Assembly (NCBI GenBank): GCA_002917775.1 | Contig: KZ627150.1 | Coordinates: forward strand, 923,127 to 987,126 | From: Glaciozyma antarctica PI12 | Lineage: Eukaryota > Basidiomycota > Microbotryomycetes > Kriegeriales > Camptobasidiaceae | Direction of reading: 5' to 3' | Length of the DNA stretch: 64,000 nt | Part shown: positions 54,390 to 64,000 of the stretch, in pieces | How the letters are laid out: every line of letters starts with the position of its first letter | How positions within the stretch are numbered: the first letter of the stretch is position 1 | Translations under genes and position numbers: made by a program | Notes under the pieces: model-generated | Seen by the model: the letters and a program-made list of their open reading frames with translations, nothing else | Databases searched by the model: none | Told to the model about the DNA's origin: nothing

Positions 54390-55842
54390 ATGAGTCTCCC
54401 AGCGTTCCCTCCTCCTCTGGTGCCCTCAGCCACGTCCCGGCGGGCCTACAAGCGCGAAGAGAGCCCCGCAGGCTCCCCCGCGGCGTGCCGGCGCTACTCT
54501 CACTCTCGAGGACGACCTCCCACGGGAATTACGCCCGTAGAACGGGACAGCAGTGTCAGCAAGGATAGGTCGGAACGAGCGGATTCGCGTGCGCCTTTGG
54601 TGCGAAGGATCATCTCTAAAGCGGCTCCTCCGACGCCGTCCTCAAACGCGCCTTCTCCTCCTCTTTTGTCGCGTTTCCCGAGGTATATATCACACTTTTT
54701 AGGCTATAGGCCAGACCCGTACGTCTTGTATTTTCGTACTTCATCATCCCAGCTGACTCGCGCCGTCCAAGTCCACGCGTTCAATCACCTGCGTTCACAT
54801 TCCTCGGTCGCGTCTCGCTCACGACCGAGACGCTGCTGCTCAACTGGATAGGAAGCTTCGTATCGATCCTCCTCGCCATCAGCATCAATTACGCTCTCTC
54901 CTTGACGTCGTTCACGGCGCCGGACACGATACCTCTTGCGATGGGGTCTTTGGGTGCCACCGCCGTAGGCTTTCCAGTCGCTGTCCCTCCCCCTAAGCTC
55001 ACGTCACGCTTCTCAGGTTCTGATATACGGCCTTCCCGAGTCACCTCTAAGCTCTCCACGGAACGTCATAGGCGGGCATCTTCTGAGCGCCCTCACCGGA
55101 GTGATTGTGAGGCCGACATCTTCGCACGCGTCGAGCGAATGCTGATGCAGACCTTCGCAGTTCTCTCGGCTGTTCTCGCTGGCTCCAAGCTATGCAGCAG
55201 AGGCAGAAGGTGCTAATTCGCACAGCTTTACCGACTTGACTCCCGTAGTGGGAGCTTTGTCTGTCGCCACAGCGTTGTCGATCAGTGAGTTCTCTTTCGA
55301 AGAAGGACGTTGTCCGCCTGATACTGACGACGTGCGCAGTGCAACTCACTCAAACTGTGCACCCTCCAGGTAAGTCCGCTCTCAGAGTTGGCGGGTTAGA
55401 CTCTCATCTCTCTCCCAGGCGGAGCGACCGCGCTTATCGCGTGTGTGCGACCAAATGCCGCCTACATGCAGTTCTCCTTCCTCCTCATCGTTCTCCTGGA
55501 CGTTGTCGCAATGGTAATATGGGCCATGATCGTTGGAAATCTCGGAAGGCGAAGGTACCCAGCCTTGTGAGTTTGTAGCTAGGGATTTCGGAGAAGGTGC
55601 TGACGCTCAAAGACAGCTGGTGGACGCCTGTAATCCCGCCGTCCAACATCCCGTTATCCTTCGCAGGATTTATCCCGCCAACTCTGCGAAGTCCAACCGA
55701 CGAGGAGGCGCCGCGCGACGTGTCCACTTCGCCGGATCGCGGGGAGAAGGAAGGAAGCAGGCGGCTGTCGCTCAGTATGGTGGGAGAGGAAGGAGAAGAT
55801 GAAGAGCGAGGTCGAACCAGCATAGCGACAATGCGACGTTGA
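54390..55842 (+). CDS. HPP-family integral membrane protein
   Basis: Four to five hydrophobic segments of the HPP domain family, whose plant and cyanobacterial members have been linked to nitrite transport; the fungal role is unknown. A basic, Ser/Pro-rich N-terminus of about 105 residues (MSLPAFPPPLVPSATSRRAY) is followed, after a frame-checked intron, by TLLLNWIGSFVSILLAISIN. Then come TIPLAMGSLGATA|VLIYGLPESPLSSPRNVIGG, HLLSALTGVI, VVGALSVATALSI|MQLTQTVHPPG|GATALIACVR (the HPPGGA signature, cut by introns) and FLLIVLLDVVAMVIWAMIVG. The domain ends WWTPVIPPSNIPLSFAGFIP. An acidic/Ser-rich cytosolic tail of about 60 residues follows, ending SIATMRR. About 380 residues. Confidence 0.88.
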
Positions 55843-55952
55843 GCAGTAGTGGGTGGCGAGCTGGACTTGCGCTGTGCGAGTCAATTGAGAACTCCCATCA
55901 TACATGAACTCCCTCCTGCTCCTCCGTCCTGCGGGGTACGCTCCAGCTTCCG

Positions 55953-57052
55953 CTACACAAGCCCAGGCTCCTCCGCAATAGACTTCTTGATCGTGAGCAA
56001 GATTCCCGTCTTCCAGTTGTCGAGCTTCGTCAATCTGCGCGAGACTCGCTCAGCCAGAACCAGAGTTCGCCCTCGCACGATGACTACTCACCGATCGTAC
56101 TCCGCCACGGCTCCCGTAAAGGTCTCGGCATCTCCAGAATCGAATGCATCGGTGATTGCCATCAGGAATTTGGCTTCGCGAGTCGAGGGGAACGTCGCGT
56201 CCGCGTTTGAGTAGTTCTCAAGGGCCCGCTTGGTAGATACGACGTCCTGTGAAGCCGCGCAACGTCAGATGCATGAACAGAAGGGTGCGAGGGAGGAACA
56301 ACGTACGCCGGACGCGAGCCAGCAAAGTCCCGCCTTGAGGTAGTACTCCTTGACGCTGTACCGCGTGAGAGCAGAACCAAGACTGGCCGAAGCGACGCGC
56401 TCGTAGTGGTCCACCGCTCGGGAATACTGTCCCAGTGTAGCAGCAATATCGGCAGCCTCCTTGAAGCACCCGTTCGCAGTCCTGTCCCGGCGCAATCAGT
56501 CGAGAGCCCGCGCATCTGCCGCTGTTGAGAACTCACGCAGTGGCGTCCTCGGACGAGTACAGCTCCCCCGCCGCCTCAAACGCTTCCAGAGCTCCCGCGA
56601 GATTCCCTCCCTCTTGCTGGAAGATGCCTGCAATCTCCTTCTCCCTGTCGGCCGCCTGCCTGAACCGTCCCTTCTCCTTGTAGAGCTGGATCGTCCGCTG
56701 GAGCGCAGCCACGGCCACTGCCGTCGCGTGCATATCAGCACCCACTCCTCCCCAGTAGCTCAGGTCGCTCAAACGTACGCTCAGGGTTCGTCTTCTTGTA
56801 GCTCTTGCTCGCCGTCCAGAAGTCGTTCGCGGCATCATCCTTCTCGTCGCCGTTCATCGCCATCTCGGCCGCTTTGCAGAAGCAGTCGCCGCTCTCCTTC
56901 CAGAGCTTCTCCATTTTGTAGGCGTTGCCGGCCGAGACGTACAGGTCGTGAGCCTCCTCGTACTTGGCGGATGACGAGCTGAAGAAGGAGAAGCCGCCAG
57001 TCGATGCTGCCTTCTTATCGGCCTTCTGCCTGAGTGCTTCGCCTGATGACAT
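55953..57052 (-). CDS. SEC17: Alpha-SNAP (Sec17)
   Basis: Adaptor that loads the NSF/Sec18 ATPase onto SNARE complexes. MSSGEALRQKADKKAASTGG, the F-S-F-F membrane-contacting loop (GFSFFSSSSAKYEEAHDLYV) and TPR-like helices follow: AGNAYKMEKLWKESGDCFCK, AAEMAMNGDEKDDAANDFWT, VAALQRTIQLYKEKGRFRQA, ADREKEIAGIFQQEGGNLAG, AADIAATLGQYSRAVDHYER, SLGSALTRYSVKEYYLKAGL and TFPSTREAKFLMAITDAFDS. The C-terminus is IAEEPGLV with a Leu next to last, as needed to stimulate NSF. The splice joint GAG-C|TG-GCC near 56760 was checked. About 290 residues. Confidence 0.95.
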
Positions 57053-57239
57053 GCCGTAGAGAGAGAGCCGGAGTGAGTTCGAGAGAATGGAGGGGTGTTG
57101 GGAGAGGACAAGGGGAGTGGCTGCCCCGCGCGCGCGCTCTCCTCGCGCGAAGCTGTGCTGTTTCGGAACGAAGCTCGTGCTTTTCTTTCGGAGGTTCGTT
57201 GAACAGAGTATCGTTACAACAATGCACAACAATGCAGGT

Positions 57240-58598
57240 TTAATTCACATGCCGTCCTCCCGCGCTCCTCTCCACCCCACCTCGAACTCCGGGGACGTTT
57301 GCGCCAGAACAGCTGCGAAGGATGAGTGAAGGTCAGCAAAGGCAGTGAGGGAGACAAAGGTTATCCGAACTTGTTCGCAAAGTGCCTGCAAAAGAAATGA
57401 TCTGTGAGCACAGAACGGCACGAAGGGGAGGCGAGGAACTGACCCATTTTGCCCGCACTAGCGACGTGGAAAGAATGGGGGCGTGAGTAAGAGCAACAGA
57501 TGAGCAGGAGAATCTATTGACCTTGTAGCAAGTCACAGTGCTGGGAGAGACTCGTCGTTAGTAGACGTTCAGTCCTTCGCCATCATCAAGAACGCACCTC
57601 AAGTCTTTCCTTCCTCCGCCGCCTCCCCCACGGTCACCTCCTCCCCCGCCCCATCCACCACCACCTCCTCCCCCTCCCCCACGCAGGACGTTGACTTCGA
57701 TCGTCCGCGGCGAAGGATAGCCAGTCGGGACGGTGGAGACGGAAACTCGCTTCTGGAAGGAAGCGGGCGCCGGAGACGTCTGGAATGCGGGTAGAGGATG
57801 CTGGAGGGTCGGGTTCTGGCTCGAATTTTGGGCTAAAGTTGGTGCAAGGAGTCGTCAGATCAACCGTGATGGGGTGCGAAGGGTGGCTCACTGTCCGAAC
57901 GGGCACTTGGGACCTTTCGCGCAGAATCCCACCAAGTAATCTGGGCAAGCCACCTTCCGTACGTGCTTCAAGGGGCAACTAGGACCTAAGCGAGTCATAC
58001 GGTTAGCCTGCCCTACTGCCAGCACTCTGCCCTGCTCACCTAGCCTGCAAAAGCCCTTGCGATACTGGGGACATTCGCGTATCCGCATGTCCTCGGTCAC
58101 ATGGAGATACATGCATTCATCGCCTGTGTGGTAGGAGAGACCTCCTCAGCAAGACGTCGGGAACGGGAACGCGCCCCCACTCACCGTTGCTACAGAAGCC
58201 GTACTTGGCGAAGAACCAGCACTCTGGCATCTTGCGCAGGTTGTACTCGTGCATAAACTCGCAGCTGTTGCCCTTCTTGCATAGCCCCCTCAGCCAATGC
58301 TTGCAGACTGTGCGCGCGTGCGCCGAGGAAGGGACGGGAGCTGAAGGGAGAAAGTTGAGGGGAGAAGGCGAGACGTGTCGGAGGGGACAGGAGGCGCCGC
58401 GTGGACAGGAGGAGGTGTCGACAAAGGCCTTGCATAGCTGAGAGTCGGCGTCGAGCTTGATCCGAAGCTCGTTCTTGATGAAGGGTTCCTGAGAGGAGAG
58501 AAGGCGTTGTCAACAACGAACTGGTTCCCTCTTGAACGCCACGCGGTGCCACTTACGATTGAGAACTCTGTGTGCTTGAAGTCGACGCGAGTATCCAT
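57240..58598 (-). CDS. YTH1: mRNA 3'-end processing CCCH protein Yth1/CPSF30 with zinc knuckle
   Basis: Poly(A)-signal-binding subunit of the cleavage and polyadenylation factor. Start ATG 58598 gives MDTRVDFKHTEFSI|EPFIKN. Five CCCH fingers follow: CKAFVDTSSCPRGASCPLRH, CKHWLRGLCKKGNSCEFMH, CWFFAKYGFCSNGDECMYLH, CPQYRKGFCRLGPSCPLKH and CPDYLVGFCAKGPKCPFG. A linker and a glycine-rich tract (near 57600-57670) lead to a CCHC zinc knuckle, CYKCGQNGHFANNC, assembled over four small exons with all frames checked. It ends GGRHVN. Budding-yeast Yth1 lacks this knuckle while animal CPSF30 has one or more. About 340 residues. Confidence 0.9.
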
Positions 58599-58711
58599 CC
58601 CCCCAGCCGTTGTCGAGGTGATAGTCGTGAGGAGAGAGGCCAAGTCGACGGCGACCAGCTGGTTTCCCCTCTTCTTCCTCCCGCTCTCGACTAATCTCGC
58701 CAGTTTCGAGC
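58599..58711. promoter_or_regulatory. 113-bp bidirectional promoter, YTH1 / SAC1
   Basis: Opposing starts are 113 bp apart. The YTH1 frame stays open through part of this interval with no additional in-frame ATG, so the YTH1 start is chosen at 58598. Confidence 0.45.
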
Positions 58712-61477
58712 ATGAGCCAGATGAGCCTCCACGATAACCTCCGCCTGTGAGTCTCTTCCCAACCCTAGCATTCCCTCCCGCTGACACGCGCCTTGCCTCC
58801 CGCTCTCCAGCTACATCGCTCAGGGTTCCTACTCAATCGTAGCCAAGAGCGAGAAGCCAGAGACTCTCCACATCAATCGCAGCAATGGCAGCGTCTCCGT
58901 CCTTTGTAGGTCGATTACAGCCGCCCGCCGCCTCCCAGGATCTTGCTCACGACCCGTCGACCGCGCAGCTACCGGCAACGTGCCAGCAGCGTTTGAGAAG
59001 GAGCTCGTGGTGTACGGAGTATTTGGTATCATCAGCCTCTTGAAGTGTAAGTACTCTGGCACAGCAAGACCGGGGAGGAGAGCTGGGAAGCTGACTCGAG
59101 CAGCCGACTACCTGATCGTAATCACGGGCCGTAGCCAGGTCACCACCGTGCTTTCGACCCCAGTCTACGCCGCGACAAGCTTCTCCGTCTTTCCCGTCGA
59201 GCGCTCTACCACCGCCTCTCTCCTCGCACACCCAGACGAAGCCTACCTCCTTGGACTCCTCAAGAGCCACATCTACAGTGCTCCGTTCTACTTCACCTAC
59301 GGCTCCTACAACGTGACGAACAAGCTTCAATCGCAAAAGGATGGATCTCTACCTTTCTGGGAGACTGTGCGTCGTTCACTTCGCGTTAAATCGTTCATCG
59401 CTAACGATGGCGCTCCGACCAGTCCGATGACCGCTTCTTCTGGAACCGACACCTTCAAACCCGCCTGATTGAGGCCAGCACTGGACCTCAAAGTCAAGAC
59501 GTGAGTTCCTCTTTTTTAGGCGCCACCTCTGCGCGCTGACGCAGCGACCTCAGTGCCGAAGGTTCATCCTCCCCGTCATGTTTGGATGTACGACCCTTTA
59601 TCCGTTCCTCGCTTCAACAACGTAGCTCACCATGCGCTATGCTGCAGTCTTGAACATCAAGTCCGCCACGATCAACGGCCGCGACGTCCTTTTCGGTCTC
59701 ATCTCGCGTCGCAATCGGTTCCGCGCTGGCACGCGTTACTTCTCTCGAGGAGTGGACCGCGACGGGAACGTGTCAAACTTCAACGAGACTGAACAGGTCC
59801 TGCTTCTCGATCCTCCCGCTGGCGAAAGTCAAGCTGGTTCAGTCCGCGGCGACATCAAGTTCTCCTACGTCCAAACTCGAGGCAGCGTACCCGTCTACTG
59901 GGCCGAGATCAACAACCTTCGATACAAGCCCGACCTCAAGATCATGGATCTGTCCTCCACCGTGCGTTCCTTTCGCTTCTCGGTGCGTCAGAATGCTGAC
60001 TTTGCTTCTCGGCTGCAGGCCGAATCCCTCACCCGCCACTTTGACCAGCAAGTCGCTATCTACGGCGATCAGTACCTCGTCAACCTCGTCAACAAGGCTG
60101 GCTACGAGAAGCCTGTCAAGGAAGCTTACGAGCGTGCTCTCGATGCGATGGCGAATCCGCGAGTGCACTACACCTACTTCGACTTCCATCACGAGTGCAA
60201 GGGTCTCCGCTTCGACCGCGTCTCGGTCCTCATCGACAGCTTGGACGAAGAGCTTCATCAGCAAGGGTGAGTACCTTCGCCTCACCGCCAGAAGAAGCGA
60301 GGCTGATTTCGAGGAGCGCAGCTACTTCTTCCACGACTCGACGACATCTCCCTCTCGTCCGCAGCTCACGCAGACTTCCGTCGTGCGCACAAACTGCATG
60401 GACTGGTAAGCAGGCTTCTCTAAAGTGGCTGCCAGTCGAGCTAACACCGCTCTCGCAAGTCTCGACCGCACCAACGTTGTCCAATCCGCCCTGGGCAAGT
60501 GGGTGCTGAACAACCAGCTGCGCCAGGTCGGTGTTCTCAGCGTCAAGGAGTCGATCGACGATCACCCGGCTTTCCTTCACCTCTTCCGCAACAGTGAGCT
60601 TCTCTTTTAAGACGTGCTTGCGCCTGCGTGCTAATTTCTCGCGATCAGTTTGGGCCGACAACGCCGACGTGGTCAGTCGAGCCTACTCCGGCACCGGCGC
60701 GCTCAAGACGGACTACACGCGGTGCGTACGCCCCAATCTCATTGGGGCTTTTCGTTAAATCTCTCCGTTCCGCTCAGCACCGGCAAGCGTTCCAAGGAAG
60801 GCGCTCTTCAGGACGGCGTCAACTCGGTCATTCGCTACATCAAGAACAACTTCCTCGATGGTCCTCGACAAGACGCCTACGATCTCGTGACGGGGAGCTG
60901 GATTCCTCGCAAAGGACAGGAGCACGGCTGGCGCGATGAGCGAGGTACCATGACTCGAATCGTGAGCTCGCTGCCGATTTGGTTGGACCTGCTTCTTAAC
61001 ACCTCTTCGCAGGCTCCGTTGGTGTTGCTGTTCGCGTTGGCTTTGCTGTCGATCGCTCTCTTCTCGCCTCCAGGCCTCGCGAGTACGGATTCGTTCGCTC
61101 GTGCGGAATCTCGAGGTCTTGCTGATCATCTAACCTTCGACAGGCTACCTTCCATCCTCGCGGAAGCTCATCCTTGTATCCGTCCTGGTTGCCGCTGTCG
61201 CATTTGTCTTCATTACCAACAACGGCATCGACTACGTGGCTTGGCCTCGGCTGGTCGTGCTGGACGACACGCTAAACTACGCTGGAAAGGGCTTCGAGTA
61301 CGTTCGTTTCGCGGTTCTGCCTGCGATTGAACTGACGCGCAACGTTCCAGGTCGGGTAGGCGTGGACGTCCCGTCCGAATTCGAAGCGTCGAAGGTGCGG
61401 CCAAGAGGGGAGCGGCGAAGAAGGAGCGGAAGGACAGCTTGCTGCCGACGCTGCAAGCCGGCGCGAAGAGGGATTGA
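58712..61477 (+). CDS. SAC1: Phosphoinositide phosphatase Sac1
   Basis: ER/Golgi PI4P phosphatase. [26 protein letters not shown] and [13 protein letters not shown] begin the SAC N-terminal subdomain. It continues with [62 protein letters not shown] and [20 protein letters not shown]. The catalytic CX5R loop is [19 protein letters not shown]. It is followed by [33 protein letters not shown] and [18 protein letters not shown]. Two C-terminal membrane helices follow ([20 protein letters not shown] and the [11 protein letters not shown] region). The end is [23 protein letters not shown] and a basic cytosolic tail to AGAKRD at 61477. The last splice joint was frame checked. About 640 residues, over ten exons. 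Confidence 0.95.
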
Positions 61478-61833
61478 GAATGGGAGCATTGCTGTATTCG
61501 ATTCAGATGGTCCTCTCGAGAAGATCTGGCAGTCAAGACTGAGCTCCAGCGCGCGCGGAACGGGGGCAGCTCTCAGATCTCAGCGCTGAGTGGGAGCGAA
61601 TCTCTCTTGGCGGGCGACTTGGGCAGTTGGGCGTTCTTCTCCTTCCCTACGACCCACTCTCAGCTTCAACTACACGCACACCAGAGTCACTCCTCGCCCT
61701 TCACAGCAGGACAGACCTCCCCAATCGACCGTCAGCCTGCCCCCTCCCGCCCCAGTCCTCTCCCCATCTCGCGCCGCCGACTTCAGCTCCTTCGACACTC
61801 TTCCGCCTTCGACCACGGCAAGGTCTACAGAGC
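61478..61833. other. SAC1-PPZ intergenic region
   Basis: A 356-bp tandem gap. It is C- and T-rich with short open frames but no supported gene. It presumably holds the SAC1 3' end and the PPZ promoter and leader. Confidence 0.45.
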
Positions 61834-63660
61834 ATGGGCAACTCCAGTTCGAGCTCAAAGAAAGGCCGATCAAAGTCCAACGGCGCGACATCAGCAGACG
61901 ATCCATCCCCCAATCTTCGCCCCCACCCCTCCGTCCCCGACCCTCTCGCTCTAGCCGCCCCGACAGCATCGAATGGCGTCAGCAACGGTCGGCCCGAGGT
62001 GAATGATGTCGGAGGGGTGCGGAACGGCGACGTGGGCGTGGCGGCAGGGACGGCAGGGGGCGGGGCGGGTGACGGGCAGGCTGGAGAGCCTCCTCTCAAG
62101 GATGGAGCACTACCCTCCGTGGCGACAGGAGCGGCCGCTCTCGACCTCACGCCATCCCGATCTCGTCCTCAAAGCGGTACCTCCTCATCCGTCGCCGAAG
62201 ATTCCACCATCCCTACGACCCAAACCATCCTCGCCAATCCTTCCCTCGTCCCCTCCACCTCATCCAGTGCCGGCGCTGGCGGTCCCGTCTTCCTCTCTAC
62301 CATCTCCCGCATCTCCCGCCAAACCGCAAACGTTCGACATCGATGATATGATCGCTCGCCTCCTCGACGCGGGGTACTCGGGCAAGGTGACCAAGTCGGT
62401 CTGCCTTAAGAATGCCGAGATTACGGCCATCTGCCAGGCCGCACGCGAGGTCTTTCTCTCTCAGCCGACTCTGATAGAGCTCTCGCCGCCCGTCAAGATC
62501 GTAGGCGACATCCACGGCCAGTACAGCGACCTCATCCGCCTCTTCGAGATGTGCGGCTTCCCTCCAAGCGCCAACTACCTCTTCCTGGGCGACTACGTCG
62601 ACCGAGGCAAGCAGAGCTTGGAGACGATCCTCCTCCTCCTTTGCTACAAGGTCAAGTACCCGGAGAACTTCTTCCTCCTACGAGGCAACCACGAGTGCGC
62701 CAACGTTACCCGAGGTACTTGCTTCCCCGCCAGCCTTCTCGCGTTCTGAGCTGACGCGCCTCCCTTCCGCAGTGTACGGCTTTTACGACGAGTGCAAGCG
62801 GCGGTGCAACATCAAGATCTGGAAGACCTTCATCGACGTCTTCAACTGCCTCCCCATCGCCGCCGTCGTCGCCTCCAAGATCTTTTGCGTCCACGGCGGA
62901 CTCTCCCCCTCCCTCTCCTCTATGGACGACATTCGCCGAATATCGCGCCCGACAGACGTGCCCGACTACGGCCTCCTCAACGACTTGCTGTGGAGCGATC
63001 CGAGCGACACGGCGCTCGATTGGGAGGACAACGAGCGGGGAGTGAGCTATTGCTTTGGGAAGACGGTCATTGGCGCCTTCCTGGCGAGATACGACTTTGA
63101 TCTCATCTGTCGTGCGCACATGGTGGTGGAGGGTGAGCCGGATCTTGTGCGCGGTGTGGGCGAAGAGCGGGGAGCTGACTCGGTTGCGAACAGATGGGTA
63201 CGAGTTTTGGAACGAGAGGACCTTGGTGACCATCTTCAGCGCTCCCAACTACTGTGGTGAGTTCTCGCGCGTCTCTGGAAAGGTCCCACTGCTGACGTCC
63301 TCTTCCCCGCAGGAGAGTTTGACGTACGCCTCAGAACGATTGGTTGAGGACAGAGCTGACGTGTCTCTCTCTGCCTTTCAGAACTACGCAGCGGTGATGT
63401 CGGTGTCGGAGGATCTTCTATGCGCGTTTGAGCTGCTCAAGGTGAGTTGGCTGCTCCTTTTCAGAGTGCACCGTCCTGACACGTTCGACTCTTCAGCCCC
63501 TAGACAGTGCCGCTCTGCGGAAAGAGCTAGCGAAAGGACGGCGGAAAATGTGCGTTCACTCTCCCGTTCGTCGCTTGCTCCTGGCTAACTCACATGTTCC
63601 TTCTCTTTCAGTAAAGCTGCGGCGGTAGAGCAGAGTCCTGTTGGAGGATCTTCTGGATGA
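61834..63660 (+). CDS. PPZ-type serine/threonine protein phosphatase
   Basis: PP1-related phosphatase of the fungal Ppz group, linked in yeast to salt tolerance and cell-wall integrity. [16 protein letters not shown] is a strong N-myristoylation signal with a basic Ser-rich stretch. About 150 disordered residues follow. The catalytic domain begins [119 protein letters not shown] and [20 protein letters not shown]. The metal ligands D, H, D, N, H, H are all visible. It ends GRRKMIK...VGGSSG-like. A 91-nt GT-AG intron, 62177-62267, restores the frame but lacks a clear branch motif. About 500 residues. Confidence 0.92.
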
Positions 63661-64000
63661 TGTGGAGATGTGTCGTGGGTCGAGCGTGGAGGTATGTAGA
63701 TATGTGGGAGGTGGAGCTCACGGGCGCGGTCACCCCTAGTTGTATTTCTAAGGCTGTCTTGGTGCTTTTCCAGGCGCGTCCCGCGTCTGGGGGAGGAATG
63801 ATCAAGGCTTGAATGAGGCCTTGTGCTTATTCAGGCGATAGTGGCAGCAGAGCCTCAAGCCGCAACCTCGGATTCCGCCCTGCTTGCGCTTGCTCCTGCT
63901 CCTGCGCGCGTACTTCCGTTCGGATCGCTTCTTCTCTCCAGCTACGCAATACCTGCACATGCCTCTACGAGTGACCAGCTTTGTGCGGGCATAGGGCTCG
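63661..64000. other. Region downstream of PPZ to the window edge
   Basis: 340 bp with no supported gene. It should contain the PPZ 3' untranslated region. A following gene, if any, lies beyond the window. Confidence 0.5.

Noticed and set aside
1-64000. CRISPR arrays, insertion sequences, prophage or retroelement genes
   Set aside because: No regularly spaced repeats, transposase, integrase or reverse-transcriptase motifs were seen on either strand.

Overview
The window is nuclear DNA from a filamentous-type or yeast fungus, most likely a basidiomycete red yeast of the Rhodotorula/Rhodosporidium group. This is an inference from high GC content, very compact gene spacing, and genes cut by many short (about 45-90 nt) GT-AG introns whose 3' ends carry CTGAC/CTAAC/CTGAT branch-like motifs. 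Protein families such as a zinc-knuckle Yth1, complex I NDUFB10 and PIG-V/Gpi18 also fit. No bacterial, viral, CRISPR or transposon feature was seen, and no tRNA or rRNA gene could be supported.

Layout. 0.5-7 kb: URB2 (60S ribosome biogenesis) and EMC7 (ER membrane complex). 7.5-14.6 kb: an amino-acid/choline-type permease, a convergent Zn2Cys6 transcription factor, an unrecognised gene and a LAMTOR1/Ego1-like gene without a visible start codon. 14.7-21.2 kb: UTP7, an iron-dependent alcohol dehydrogenase of the maleylacetate-reductase type and a divergent MFS transporter. 21.3-32.6 kb: an EVE-domain protein (THYN1), LSM5, a mitochondrial-type PP2C phosphatase, eIF4E, the MTM1/SLC25A39-40 carrier, phosphoacetylglucosamine mutase, a complex I subunit and RRP36. 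32.7-45.3 kb: COG3, a one-finger C2H2 protein, mitochondrial GatB, VMS1/ANKZF1, GPI18 and WRAP73. 45.4-57 kb: kinesin-5, NUS1, ribonucleotide reductase small subunit, eIF3k, an HPP-family membrane protein and SEC17. 57.2-63.7 kb: YTH1/CPSF30, SAC1 and a PPZ-type phosphatase.

The genes are mainly housekeeping. Three serve ribosome assembly (URB2, UTP7, RRP36) and two translation initiation (eIF4E, eIF3k). A sizeable group serves the secretory pathway and glycosylation (EMC7, PCM1, COG3, GPI18, NUS1, SEC17, SAC1). Four act in or on mitochondria (GatB, MTM1, NDUFB10, the PP2C). Most neighbours are divergent pairs sharing roughly 95-350 bp or convergent pairs 15-205 bp apart, so shared promoters and overlapping transcripts are likely.

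The most notable anomalies are frame breaks in otherwise well-conserved genes that no consensus intron explains: the VMS1 C-terminus, the eIF4E N-terminus and two places in the 12.4-14.6 kb region. The LAMTOR1-like frame also has no ATG and may be joined to the gene upstream. No clearly new multi-gene system was found. Exon boundaries were read by eye, and only those quoted were checked for frame.
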